DNA of 64,000 bases from Nitratidesulfovibrio termitidis HI1 (GCF_000504305.1 NZ_KI632512.1:1424250-1488249), one strand, 5' to 3'; numbered from the stretch's first letter, positions 37,512 to 46,373 are shown. Notes: generated by a model not told the origin, from the letters alone. Made by a program: numbers and translations.

Positions 37512-38381
37512 ATGAGCGACGCCGAAAAGACCGCGCCCGACGGCTCGTCCGCAGCGCCCGAATCCGGCCTCCAGCCCGCCCCCGCGCCGCAACAGGCGCG
37601 CACGCTCACGGTACGGGTGCAGCGCAGCGGCCCCGGCGGGGCCAACGCCCGCTTCGACGATTACCGGCTGTCGGTGCGGCCCGAGGATTCCGTGCTGGAC
37701 GTGCTGGACCGCATCCGCGTGGAGACGGATCCCACGCTGGTCTACCGTCACTCGTGCCACCACTCCAGTTGCGGCACCTGCGCCATGCGCATCAACGGGC
37801 GAGAACGGCTGGCCTGCATCACCGGCATGCTGGCCCTGAACACCGACGTGGTGACCCTGGAACCCTTGCGCTCGCTGCCCGTGCTGGGCGACCTGATGGT
37901 GGACATGCGCCCCATGTTCGCCCACATCGAACCGGACTGGGGCTATGTGCGCCCGGTGGAAAAGGCCTCCACCGGGGTGCCGCACGGGGTGGCGCGCTAC
38001 ACCCGCCTGGAAAACTGTATCGAATGCGGGGCGTGCATGTCGGCCTGCCCGGTCAGCAACGGCACCGACGACATGCCCCCCACGGCGGCCCAGGCCACGC
38101 CGCACTCCACGCGCCAGTCCGCACATGACACGGGCGGGGCCGACGCGCACGAGCCTTCCCCCGAGTTCCTGTTCATGGGGCCAGCCCCGCTGGCCGCGCT
38201 GAACCGCGAACTGGCCCGCCACCCCGAACGGCGCGAGGAGTTGCTGCACATCGGCAAGGGCCCGCACGGCGAACGCCACTGCCGCCGCCATCTTGCGTGC
38301 AGCCGGGCCTGCCCCAGCGGAGTTTACCCGGCCAAGGACATCATGGACATCCGCATGATGCACGGGGGCGGCAAGGACTGA
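37512..38381 (+). CDS. Fumarate reductase/succinate dehydrogenase-type iron-sulfur subunit
   Basis: A 289-residue electron-transfer subunit. After a Pro/Ala-rich leader (about 30 residues), the ferredoxin domain carries the [2Fe-2S] ligands CHHSSCGTC (about 82-90) plus a later Cys (LACITGM). The C-terminal domain has CIECGACMSACPV and a second Cys set CRRHLACSRACPSGV for [3Fe-4S]/[4Fe-4S] clusters. This is the SdhB/FrdB plan. The ATG follows AGGAG and is 4 bp after the glpA-like stop. The partner is the flavoprotein just upstream rather than an SdhA/FrdA. No membrane anchor subunit is adjacent, so the quinone link is unclear. Confidence 0.9.
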   Translation: MSDAEKTAPDGSSAAPESGLQPAPAPQQARTLTVRVQRSGPGGANARFDDYRLSVRPEDSVLDVLDRIRVETDPTLVYRHSCHHSSCGTCAMRINGRERLACITGMLALNTDVVTLEPLRSLPVLGDLMVDMRPMFAHIEPDWGYVRPVEKASTGVPHGVARYTRLENCIECGACMSACPVSNGTDDMPPTAAQATPHSTRQSAHDTGGADAHEPSPEFLFMGPAPLAALNRELARHPERREELLHIGKGPHGERHCRRHLACSRACPSGVYPAKDIMDIRMMHGGGKD

Positions 38382-38489
38382 TGCTGCATCCCGGGGCGGT
38401 CCGCAGGTCCGCCCCGGCCGCTTGGTCCTCCTGCCGCTTGCTCCCCGGCCTGTCGCAGCGCCCCTCCGCATGCCGCCGCAACGGAAAAT

Positions 38490-38528
38490 GAGCAGGGCAA
38501 GCCCGGTACTCCCGGACTTGCCCTGCCC
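38490..38528 (+). terminator. Terminator after the glpA-like/frdB-like pair
   Basis: Stem GCAGGGCAAG/CTTGCCCTGC with a 15-base loop that can pair further (CCCGG/CCGGA-like). Confidence 0.65.
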
Positions 38529-38579
38529 GTGTCCATGGGCTATCCCCCCATCAGGAAACATCTTCCGCAGGAGGGGTTC

Positions 38580-39095
38580 ATGGACGACGCATTCCTTTCC
38601 CCCAGCGCACGCCGCGTGCAGGACTGGCTGGACCAGGCCGTGCGCGAGGCAGACGGCGGATACAGTGCTCCGCGCTTCGTGGTGCGCGAATTGCCCGATT
38701 CCACCCGCACCGCCCAGGAGGCGGCGGATGCCGTGGGCTGCACCGTGGCCCAGATCGCCAAGTCGCTGATCTTCAAGGGCAAGCAGAGCGGGCGCGGCTG
38801 GCTGATCATCACCAGCGGGGCCAACCGGGTGGACGAAAAGCGCGCCGCCGCGCTGGCGGGTGAACCGCTGGGCCGCGCCGACGCCGACTTCGTGCGCCAG
38901 GCCACCGGCTACGCCATCGGCGGCGTGCCCCCGGTGGCCCACGCCACTCCGGTGGGCTGCCTGATCGACGCGGACCTGCTGACCCTGCCGGACATCTGGG
39001 CGGCGGCAGGCACGCCGCACGCGGTGTTTCCCCTGACGCCGGGCGATCTGGTGCGCCTGACCGGCGGCACCGTGGGCCATGTGCGCAAGGAATAG
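38580..39095 (+). CDS. YbaK/EbsC-family aminoacyl-tRNA deacylase
   Basis: A 171-residue protein with AGGAGGGG before the ATG at 38580; the open frame upstream runs through the terminator and is rejected. The YbaK fold is recognisable from TAQEAADAVGCTVAQIAKSLIFK, with the family's conserved Lys, and from the GYAIGGVPPVAH loop (GxxxGGxxP). Such proteins hydrolyse wrongly charged tRNAs (Cys-tRNA(Pro) for YbaK itself). The exact substrate cannot be told. Single gene. Confidence 0.9.
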   Translation: MDDAFLSPSARRVQDWLDQAVREADGGYSAPRFVVRELPDSTRTAQEAADAVGCTVAQIAKSLIFKGKQSGRGWLIITSGANRVDEKRAAALAGEPLGRADADFVRQATGYAIGGVPPVAHATPVGCLIDADLLTLPDIWAAAGTPHAVFPLTPGDLVRLTGGTVGHVRKE

Positions 39096-39162
39096 CCACG
39101 TACCTCGGCCCTGACGGGCCGGGCACGAAAACGCGTGCGCCGCGCCCGGCTCGGCACCCGGC

Positions 39163-39858
39163 TCAGCCCAACCCCAATCGTTCGCCGCGCGGTCGTGGCC
39201 GCAGCGCAAAACCGCGCGCCTCGGCCCAGGCCCTGGCTTCGGCCTGCGAGTGCAGCGAAAGCTTGCGGAACAGGTTGGCACGGTGCTTTTCCACGGTCCT
39301 GTCACTGACCACCAGCAGCCCGGCGATTTCGCGGTTGCGGTATCCTTCGGCCACCAGATGCAGCACCTCGCGCTCGCGCGGGGTCAGCAGGGTCAGCGCA
39401 TCACGCTTCTGTCCCGCAGGTTCCGCCTCGGCGGCGTTGCGCCTGTCGCGCAGCACCTCGCGCGCGGCCCAGGGCGACAGCCAGCCCCCACCCGCCAGCA
39501 ACGCCCGCACCGCCAGCCGCACCTCGTCGGCACTGGCTTCCGGCAGCAGGTAACCGTCGGCCCCCGCCTCCAGCGCGGGGCGCAGCATGGCCGGGTCATC
39601 CCCGCCAATGGCCAGAACCCGTCGCCCCGGGTGGCGGCGCTTGAGCAACCGCATCACGCACACCCCATCCAGCAGGGGCAGCCCGCACTCGATGACGGCC
39701 AGATCCGCCCCCAACCGTTCGCATCCTTCCAGCGCGGCACGCCCGTCCGACGCCTCGCCGCACACGCGCACCCCCTCCAGCCCGCGCAGCAGCACCTTCA
39801 GCCCTTCGCGCATCAACGGCTGATGCGCGGCAATGAACACGTTGCGCTCACTTTCCAT
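39163..39858 (-). CDS. LuxR/NarL-type regulator with degenerate receiver domain
   Basis: A 231-residue protein with an N-terminal receiver-like domain (about 1-125) and a C-terminal LuxR helix-turn-helix (about 155-215; LTPREREVLHLVAEGYRNREIA and SDRTVEKHRANLFRKL). The DNA-binding half is normal. The receiver has lost its chemistry: the acidic pair is Ala-His (IAAHQP), the phospho-Asp is Glu57 (VIECGLP), the switch Thr/Ser is Gly (AIGGDD) and the Lys is Pro (GYLLPEAS). It should therefore act without phosphorylation, through another ligand or constitutively. No kinase gene is adjacent. It is divergent from the CII-like gene. Confidence 0.88.
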   Translation of the reverse strand: MESERNVFIAAHQPLMREGLKVLLRGLEGVRVCGEASDGRAALEGCERLGADLAVIECGLPLLDGVCVMRLLKRRHPGRRVLAIGGDDPAMLRPALEAGADGYLLPEASADEVRLAVRALLAGGGWLSPWAAREVLRDRRNAAEAEPAGQKRDALTLLTPREREVLHLVAEGYRNREIAGLLVVSDRTVEKHRANLFRKLSLHSQAEARAWAEARGFALRPRPRGERLGLG

Positions 39859-40162
39859 GCTGCCTTCTCGATGCCCCCGGTTCCTGCACCCCCGCTCGCC
39901 GCGCCCCACATCCGCGCCGTGCAGTGCTTTGCCGTCAAAAAGACGCCAAACCCCTACCGCATGAAGTGCTACCCTACATCAATTCAGAGGGACACTACCA
40001 TGAAAATACCGTCACGCTCAACGCCCAAAATACCGTATCAGCAGGTTTACAACCCCGCGGCTTCATGGTTTCTGCGATACCATGGTCCAGTGCCCTCCGC
40101 GCGCCGTCAACGAACAGGTGGGGCGCGCCGGTTTCCACCACCGCAGGCAGGAGGTAGCGCCC
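39859..40162. other. Divergent region between LuxR regulator and CII-like gene
   Basis: About 300 bp. It includes a weak inverted pair GTATCAGCA/TGCGATAC (about 40036-40080), which could be an operator for either regulator. An ATG at 40000 with a ribosome-like site opens a frame that overlaps the CII-like gene and reads as a shadow, so it is not called. Confidence 0.4.
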
Positions 40163-40429
40163 ATGCGCAGAAGCGTGACCAGCATCACCCAGAACGCCGT
40201 GCTTGGCGCGCGGCGGTCCAAGTGGGTTGCCCAGCAGATCGGCAAGCCCTATCCCACCATGATGCGCGAACTGAACCCGCACGACCACAGCGCCAAGCTG
40301 GGCGCGGATACCCTGCTGGAAATCATGCGGGTGACCCGCGACGTGGCCGCGCTGGAGTACATGGCCCAGGAAATGGGCTATCAACTCACTCCCAGCGCGG
40401 ATGACGCCGTTGGCGGCAGGCTGCCCTGA
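40163..40429 (+). CDS. Phage CII-like regulatory protein
   Basis: An 88-residue protein with an AGGAGGT ribosome site. The sequence KWVAQQIGKPYPTMMRELNP, followed by LGADTLLEIMRVTRDVAALEYMAQEMGY, fits the phage regulatory CII family of transcription factors: a short helix-turn-helix and an oligomerisation helix. In temperate phages these control the lysis/lysogeny or middle genes. No other phage gene adjoins it; the orphan terminase is 27 kb away, so this is either a relic or a gene recruited by the host. The family call is by pattern. Confidence 0.65.
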   Translation: MRRSVTSITQNAVLGARRSKWVAQQIGKPYPTMMRELNPHDHSAKLGADTLLEIMRVTRDVAALEYMAQEMGYQLTPSADDAVGGRLP

Positions 40430-40804
40430 GCGTACGGGCGGCCGCCCCCCCATGCGCAATGATGTGCAGCCGCCCGTGCCGTTCACGTCGGCATCCTTCC
40501 CCTTCCAGGCCCCGCTGCCGTGGCGGCCTTGGCTGGCCCGGTGGCCTTGACTGGCCTCGTCGGCCCCATGAAAAGGCGCAGCCCCGCATGCGGGCGCGCC
40601 CGTGTGCTGGCGTGCCCGGCACATGCCCTGCGTGGCCGCCTGCGCTGCCATCCGCCCAGGCGGATGCACCGCCGGGCCATGGCGTCCCACCCCTGCCGTC
40701 AGGGCTCTGCGCGGGTGCTTGCAAATCCGTGTGAAATGACGCACCCTGCCCCTGCCATTCCCTTCCCGGGTGATCGGCAAGCCAGCACGCCCGCACGGAG
40801 CACC
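40430..40804. other. Intergenic region before the REC-REC kinase
   Basis: About 375 bp, G+C-rich, with repeated GGCCTTGGCTGG/GGCCTTGACTGG words at 40520-40560. No promoter or gene recognised. Confidence 0.45.
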
Positions 40805-42307
40805 ATGACGCATCCGCTCATCCTCATTGTCGAGGACAGCCGCGCCAGCGCAGACGAACTGCGCGCGCGCATCACCGAACTTCTCGGTTTTTCCGTGCTC
40901 ACGGCGGGCACGTGCGCCGAGGCCGTCCGCATCATGGACGAGCAGGGCCCCAACCTGTTCCTCGCCATCCTCGACCTTACCCTGCCCGACGCCCCCGACG
41001 GCGAGGTGGTGGACCAGGCACGCGCCCGCAAGGTGCCCTCGCTGGTGTTCACATCCCGCCTGGACGACACCACGCGCCGCTACATCCTTTCCAAGGACGT
41101 CATCGACTACATCATCAAGGACGAGCACGCCGTGGACAACGTGGTGCGCGCCGTGGACCGGCTGCACCGCAACCGCACGGCCAAGATCCTGGTGGTGGAC
41201 GATTCGCCCTCCATGCGCACCTTCATGAAGGAAGAGCTGCGCCGCTACATGTTCCAGGTGTACGAGGCCTCGGGCGGCCCCACGGCCCTGCGCGTGCTGG
41301 AGCGCAACCCCGACGTGATGCTGGTGATCACCGACTTCATGATGCCCGACATGGACGGACTGGAACTGACCCGCCGCATCCGCGAGCGCTACCCGCGCGA
41401 GACGCTGTCCATCATGGGCATTTCCGTCCACGCCGAACGCCCGCTTACCGTGGAATTCATCAAGAACGGCGCTGACGACTTCATCACCAAGCCCTTCCTG
41501 CGCGAGGAACTGTACTGCCGCGTGCTGCAGAACGTGGAAACGGTGGAGCGCGCCCGCACCCTGGTGGAGCTGAACGACGTCAAGAACCGCTTCCTGGGCA
41601 TGGCCGCGCACGACCTGCGCAACCCCATCAACGGCATCCGGGGCTTCAGCCGCCTGCTGCTGGACGGCGTGCTCGGCCCGCTGACCGACGACCAGCGCAG
41701 CGTGCTGGGCACCGTGCACCAGGCCAGCAACGAGATGCTCCAACTGGTCAACGACCTGCTGGACGTCACCGTCATCGAAAGCGGCAGACTGGACCTGGTG
41801 CTGCACCCCGGCGATCTGGCCGTGCTGGCGGCGGAGCGGCTGTCCTTTGCCTCTCTGGCGGCGGGCGCCAAGAACATCCGCATCGACAAGCAGTTCGAAC
41901 ACGCCCAGTGCATGTTCGACCCGCGCCGCATGGCCCAGGTGTTCGACAACCTGCTGAGCAACGCGGTGAAGTTCACCCCGCCGCAAACGAGCATCCGCGT
42001 GGAGGTGCGCGTGGAGGGCACGGAAGCGGTGTTCGAGGTGGCGGACGAAGGCCCCGGCATCCTTCCCGAAGAACGCGAACGCATGTTCCGCTCGTTCGAA
42101 AAGCTCAGCGCCCGGCCCACGGCGGGCGAGGCCAGCACCGGCCTCGGGCTGACCATCGTCAAGCGCATCGTCACCGCGCATGGTGGCCGGGTATGGGTGG
42201 AAAGCGAACCCGGCAACGGCACCACCTTCCGGGTGGCCGTGCCGTTGCGCGTGGGAGCCATGTCCACGGCGGAACGGGCGCTGGCGGCCCCCTCCGGTGC
42301 ACGCTGA
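40805..42307 (+). CDS. REC-REC-histidine kinase (response-regulator-first hybrid)
   Basis: A 500-residue soluble protein. Receiver 1 occupies about 5-122 (phospho-Asp D57, in AILDLTLPD), receiver 2 about 126-245 (D177, in VITDFMMPDMDG, with acidic pair VVDDS and K229 in ITKPF). Next come a HisKA domain with MAAHDLRNPINGIRGFSR (phospho-acceptor H269) and an HATPase with NLLSNAVKF, DEGPGI and STGLGLTIVKR. GGAG precedes the ATG. There is no membrane segment or PAS domain, so input must come through the two receivers from another kinase. Its stop overlaps the start proposed for the RluA-like gene. Confidence 0.92.
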   Translation: MTHPLILIVEDSRASADELRARITELLGFSVLTAGTCAEAVRIMDEQGPNLFLAILDLTLPDAPDGEVVDQARARKVPSLVFTSRLDDTTRRYILSKDVIDYIIKDEHAVDNVVRAVDRLHRNRTAKILVVDDSPSMRTFMKEELRRYMFQVYEASGGPTALRVLERNPDVMLVITDFMMPDMDGLELTRRIRERYPRETLSIMGISVHAERPLTVEFIKNGADDFITKPFLREELYCRVLQNVETVERARTLVELNDVKNRFLGMAAHDLRNPINGIRGFSRLLLDGVLGPLTDDQRSVLGTVHQASNEMLQLVNDLLDVTVIESGRLDLVLHPGDLAVLAAERLSFASLAAGAKNIRIDKQFEHAQCMFDPRRMAQVFDNLLSNAVKFTPPQTSIRVEVRVEGTEAVFEVADEGPGILPEERERMFRSFEKLSARPTAGEASTGLGLTIVKRIVTAHGGRVWVESEPGNGTTFRVAVPLRVGAMSTAERALAAPSGAR

Positions 42308-43607
42308 GGCAAACACCGGGGCGGCACGCATCGCGCCGGAAGACGACGGCGCCCGGCTTGACGCCGCCCTGGCCCGCCTGCTGCCCCAATTGTCGCTCCA
42401 CTTGTCGCCACAGCCCAACCAGGCCATGAGCGGGGCAGGCCCCACTCCTCCCCTTCTTCCGCCCGGCGCGGGCCTGCGCGCCCGCCGCCGCCTGTGGCTG
42501 ACCCATGCCGTGCTGCTGGACGGGCGCCCAGCCCAGCCGGGCACGCGGGTGCGGGCCGGACAACGGGTGGACGTGCGCCCGCTGGATGCGGCACGCGGCA
42601 AAAAAAACGACGTTTCGGTGAGTACCGGGCCGCAGGTCGAACCGGACATCTTGCGGAGCGCCGCACGGGGTGATGCCCCGGCAGGCGAGAACGATGCGCC
42701 CCACGTACTGGCGGAGGTTGACGGGCTGGTGGCCCTGTACAAGCCCGGCGGCCTGCATTCCGCCGCCATAGCGGGCAGTGCCGCACCCAACGTGGAAGCA
42801 CTGTTGCCCGACCTTCTGGGGAGGCTTATCCCTGCTGACCCGGCGGGTCTGGCCGGTCTGACTGCCCCCGATGCTTCCCGGCCAATGCCCGGCACGGATG
42901 CACCCATGGGTTTCCCGCGCCTGCTCAACCGGCTGGACGGCCCCACCTCCGGCATCCTGCTGGCCGCGCGCACCCCGCAGGCCGCCGACCGTTTTCACGC
43001 CGCCGAGGATTCCGGCCAGGCAACCAAGACCTATCTCGCGCTGGTGCACGGGGTGCTGGCTCATCCGGCCACCATGCGCCGCGCGCTGGATACGGCCAAC
43101 AGGGTCACCACCCGCGTCCTGCAGCAGGATACGCCCGACCCGCTGCGCCATACCGAGGTCACCCCCCTGGGCGTCATGCATGTCACGCACATTCCGGATG
43201 CCGCGCCCTGCCCGCCTCCTCTCGCGGGCAATGCCGGGCAAGATTCCGCCTTCGCGTCCGCCCGCCCCGCATCTGCGCCTGGCCCCGCCAGTACCCCCGG
43301 CGCACCCTGTACATTGGTACGTTGCGTCATCCGCAAGGGCGCGCGGCACCAGATACGCGCCCACCTCGCCGCGCTGGGACACCCCATCGTGGGAGATACG
43401 CGCTATGGCGCCCCGGATGACCCCGGTGCCACCGCCCCCATGCCACACCCGCAGGGCGCACGCCCCCTTGCCGCAACCACGCTGTTCCTGCACCACGCCC
43501 GCATCGAACTGCCGGGCTTTCACGCTGCCTGCCCGCCGCCGTGGCTGCATCTGCTGCCGCCGGAACTGCAAGAGGCGGCACGCACCGCGTACCGCCTCGA
43601 TACCTGA
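42297..43607 (+). CDS. RluA-family pseudouridine synthase with NRLD active-site motif
   Basis: About 436 residues, starting at a GTG that overlaps the upstream stop; the frame is open 39 codons further but only inside the kinase gene, and the ribosome site is weak. The N-terminal part resembles an S4 RNA-binding domain (DGARLDAALARLLPQ, HAVLLDGRPAQPGTRVRAGQ). The catalytic domain has LYKPGGLHS, then LLNRLDGPTSGILLAA and RHQIRAHLAALGHPIVGD. The catalytic Asp of the RluA H-R-L-D motif is kept, but the His is Asn. Low-complexity Ala/Pro inserts make it longer than usual. It should isomerise uridine in rRNA or tRNA; the target is unknown. Confidence 0.83.
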   Translation: MHAEANTGAARIAPEDDGARLDAALARLLPQLSLHLSPQPNQAMSGAGPTPPLLPPGAGLRARRRLWLTHAVLLDGRPAQPGTRVRAGQRVDVRPLDAARGKKNDVSVSTGPQVEPDILRSAARGDAPAGENDAPHVLAEVDGLVALYKPGGLHSAAIAGSAAPNVEALLPDLLGRLIPADPAGLAGLTAPDASRPMPGTDAPMGFPRLLNRLDGPTSGILLAARTPQAADRFHAAEDSGQATKTYLALVHGVLAHPATMRRALDTANRVTTRVLQQDTPDPLRHTEVTPLGVMHVTHIPDAAPCPPPLAGNAGQDSAFASARPASAPGPASTPGAPCTLVRCVIRKGARHQIRAHLAALGHPIVGDTRYGAPDDPGATAPMPHPQGARPLAATTLFLHHARIELPGFHAACPPPWLHLLPPELQEAARTAYRLDT

Positions 43608-43659
43608 GCCCATCCGCCCGATTTCCGATTGGCAGCGCCAGCCTGCCGCCCGTCAGCGA

Positions 43660-43692
43660 GACGTTGGCGGGACGTTGGCGGGACGTTGGCGA
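43660..43692. repeat. 11-bp tandem repeat, unit GACGTTGGCGG
   Basis: Three copies, the first two perfect, in the short gap after the RluA-like gene. Confidence 0.85.
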
Positions 43693-43815
43693 GCACCTGC
43701 GACCGCAGTATCTGCCAGGGCCTGCCTTTCTCCTGACAGCACAGCTGATCGCGCACCATTTGGGCGTCGGCTCTGCCTTCATTTCATGCCGCCCAACTGA
43801 CGCCCAGCCGTCGTG

Positions 43816-44616
43816 CTACCGGTGTTCGTCGCGCCCGCCATTACGCTTCTCCGCCACCCCGCCGCCACTCCCGGCGCCATCCGGTTCGCAGCCATCGCCG
43901 TCTTCGGACGGCGCACAGCCCGGCTGCACGGGCGGAGCGTTTCTGGCCCCGGTGCGCCAGCGCACCCGGCGCTGCTGATAGGCGGCCACCATGCGATAGG
44001 CCGCCACGTAGGCCAGTACCCCGGCCACCGCGCCGAACACCACCCCACCCGCGCACAACACCAGATACACGTCCCAGCCCATGGACAACAACGAGGTGAG
44101 ATTGGCGAGGTCGTCGGGCAGCGCCACATGCATGTTCGGCAACAGGAACGAGCCGATGGCGAAGAACAGCACGTACAGCGGCCCGCAGGTGACCGGATTG
44201 GAATACAGCGTGGTGACGATGGCAGCCGTGGGACTGGCCCGCAGCAGCCAGGCCACCGCGCCCGCCAGCACCATCTGCGAAGGAATCAGCGGAATGGACC
44301 CGATGAGCATGCCAAGACCCACGCCCAGCGCGATGCGGTGCGGCGTGGAGGGCAGCCGCACCAGCCGCAGCCGATGCAGCCGCACGGCCCGCCACAGGCG
44401 CGTCAGTGCGGAACGTCCGTTGCGGTGCTGGCCGGAAGCGCCGTTACCGGCGCTGTCTCCGTCCGATGATGGCGCACCGCCATCCTGTGGGTGCAGGCTC
44501 TCGTCCAAGGGTAACTCCGGCGAACAGATACGGCGCGCAAGCAGCCGTGCAGCAAGGGGACGATAGCCGTGCGCAGGGTCGAGAGCAACGCCTGCTGACC
44601 ATCGCCCGCAGGGCAT
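43816..44616 (-). CDS. DUF2062 membrane protein
   Basis: A 266-residue protein. After a variable, hydrophilic N-terminus (about 75 residues), the DUF2062 core starts with STPHRIALGVGLGMLIGSIPLIPSQM and continues with LYSNPVTCGPLYVLFFAIGSFLL, including the conserved N-P-x-T; three or four membrane segments follow. The C-terminal 45 residues are Gly/Glu/Asp-rich. DUF2062 proteins are widespread and of unknown function, often near envelope genes. It lies 19 bp after recJ on the same strand, so it is probably the last gene of that operon. Confidence 0.85.
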   Translation of the reverse strand: MPCGRWSAGVALDPAHGYRPLAARLLARRICSPELPLDESLHPQDGGAPSSDGDSAGNGASGQHRNGRSALTRLWRAVRLHRLRLVRLPSTPHRIALGVGLGMLIGSIPLIPSQMVLAGAVAWLLRASPTAAIVTTLYSNPVTCGPLYVLFFAIGSFLLPNMHVALPDDLANLTSLLSMGWDVYLVLCAGGVVFGAVAGVLAYVAAYRMVAAYQQRRVRWRTGARNAPPVQPGCAPSEDGDGCEPDGAGSGGGVAEKRNGGRDEHR

Positions 44617-44635
44617 CAGGCTGGAATCGGCATCC

Positions 44636-46351
44636 CTACTCCCGCTTCCAGTCCTTGATGCGCAAATCCACCGAGGCCGCGCCGTTGTACCTGTCGATAC
44701 GCGGGGTATAGGCCAGGCGTACCCGCGTGCCGCGCAGGCTGTCCGGAAACTGGCCGGACTGGCGCCACGCCTTGGCCCGCAGGGTGATGCCGCAGCTCTC
44801 GTCGGTCAGTTGCAGTTCCACGTGGTCGCGCGTGGGGCCGAAGCGGCGCAGGTCGCGCACCAGCACCGGCGGCGAGGCAAACACCGGCTCGGCGTTGCCC
44901 GTGCCGAACGGCTGGAGCATTTCCAGTTCCTTCAGCAGGGTGAAGTCACCCGCCAGGGCAAAGCCCAGTTCGCCGTCCAGCTTCAGGCGCGGGGTCAGCG
45001 GGGTGTCGCCCAGGTCCGCCCGCACCACGGCGTCGAACCGTTCGCGCAGGGTATCCACATGGCTGGCGGCCATGCTCATGCCCGCCGCCTGATGGTGCCC
45101 CCCGAACGCGGTGAACAGGTCGGCGCAGCGAGTCAGCCCGGCATGCAGGTCGAATTCCGCCACCGATCGGCCCGACCCCTTCATGGTCTCGCCGTCGCGG
45201 CTCAATATCAGCGTGGGCCGGTAGAATTCGTCCACGATGCGCGAGGCCACGATGCCGATGACGCCGGGGTGCCAGTCCTCGCCGTGCAGCACAAGGCCCA
45301 TGCGGTCCAGTTGCCCCTCGGTCTGCTTTTTCGCGGCGTCCAGGATGCGGTCTTCCTCTGCCCGACGGCGGGCGTTTTCCGCGTCCAGTTCCTGCGCAAG
45401 GCCTGCCGCCTCGGCGTGGTCGTCGGTCAGCAGCAGTCGCAGGGCCAGTTCCGCCTTGCCCATGCGCCCCGCCGCGTTGATGCGCGGCGCAAGGCCGAAC
45501 ACCACCTGCCCCGCGCCAATGGCCGCCGACGGGTTGTACCCGCTTACGGTCTTCAGCGCGGCCATGCCGGGACGCCGGGCCTCCGCTATCTTCAGCAGGC
45601 CGTTCTTGACCAGGATGCGGTTCTGCCCGTGCAGGTTCACCACGTCGGCCAGGGTGCCCAGCGCCACCAGATCGAGGAACTCGCGCATGTCGGCCTTCTT
45701 GCCGGTGCGTTCGGCCAGGGCCGCGTTCACGGCCGCCATGACCAGAAAGCTGACCCCCACCCCGGCCAGGGCCGGGCACGGGCATTCCGCCAGACGCGGG
45801 TTGCAGATGGCGTGGGCATCGGGCAGGCCCTCGGGCGGCATGTGGTGGTCGGACACCACCACGGTCATGCCCAGTTCGCGCGCCCGGCGTACCGGCTCCA
45901 CATCCGAGATGCCGCAGTCCACGGTCAGCAGCAGGCGCACGCCCTGCTCAGCAAGCCGCTCCACCCATGCCACGTTCAGGCCGTAACCTTCCTCGCGCCG
46001 GTCCGGGATGTGATGCGCCGCCGCGATGCCGTGGTGGGCCAGCACGCCCTTGACCAGCGCCGTGGAGGTCACCCCGTCCACGTCATAGTCGCCCCATACG
46101 GCAAAGGGCAGCCCGGCCAGCAGGCCCTCCGTCAGGGTGCTGGCCGCCTGCTCCAGCCCCGGCCATTCGGCCAGCGGAGCCAGGTGCCGCAGGTTGGGCG
46201 ACAGGTACAGGGCCATGTCGTCCACGGATCCCACCCCGCGCCGCCACAGCAGGCGCACGATGAGTTCCGATACTTCCAGCCGCTCTGCCCATGCCGTGAA
46301 CGGCGGCGTTGCCGCCTCCGGCTCCGGGCGGAATATCCAGTTGCGGGTCAC
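44636..46351 (-). CDS. recJ: Single-stranded-DNA-specific exonuclease RecJ
   Basis: A 571-residue 5'-3' exonuclease of the DHH family. Mn2+-binding motifs are VWGDYDVDGVTSTALVKGVL (motif I), LLTVDCGIS, VVVSDHHMPPEGLPDA (DHH) and, in the DHHA1 domain, GSGRSVAEFDLHAGL and FGGHHQAAGMS. The C-terminal OB-like domain is present. The GTG at 46351 is chosen because GGAG lies just before it; the upstream 23 codons overlap the large inverted repeat. Roles are in RecF-pathway recombination and mismatch and base-excision repair. It follows the HDOD gene after about 250 bp and precedes the DUF2062 gene. Confidence 0.95.
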   Translation of the reverse strand: MTRNWIFRPEPEAATPPFTAWAERLEVSELIVRLLWRRGVGSVDDMALYLSPNLRHLAPLAEWPGLEQAASTLTEGLLAGLPFAVWGDYDVDGVTSTALVKGVLAHHGIAAAHHIPDRREEGYGLNVAWVERLAEQGVRLLLTVDCGISDVEPVRRARELGMTVVVSDHHMPPEGLPDAHAICNPRLAECPCPALAGVGVSFLVMAAVNAALAERTGKKADMREFLDLVALGTLADVVNLHGQNRILVKNGLLKIAEARRPGMAALKTVSGYNPSAAIGAGQVVFGLAPRINAAGRMGKAELALRLLLTDDHAEAAGLAQELDAENARRRAEEDRILDAAKKQTEGQLDRMGLVLHGEDWHPGVIGIVASRIVDEFYRPTLILSRDGETMKGSGRSVAEFDLHAGLTRCADLFTAFGGHHQAAGMSMAASHVDTLRERFDAVVRADLGDTPLTPRLKLDGELGFALAGDFTLLKELEMLQPFGTGNAEPVFASPPVLVRDLRRFGPTRDHVELQLTDESCGITLRAKAWRQSGQFPDSLRGTRVRLAYTPRIDRYNGAASVDLRIKDWKRE

Positions 46352-46373
46352 GCATGCTCCGGGAAAAAGTCGA

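Noticed and set aside
40000-40404. Small ORF with ribosome-like site overlapping the CII-like gene
   Set aside because: Overlaps a well-supported gene in another frame and is Arg/His/Gln-rich after the first 30 codons.
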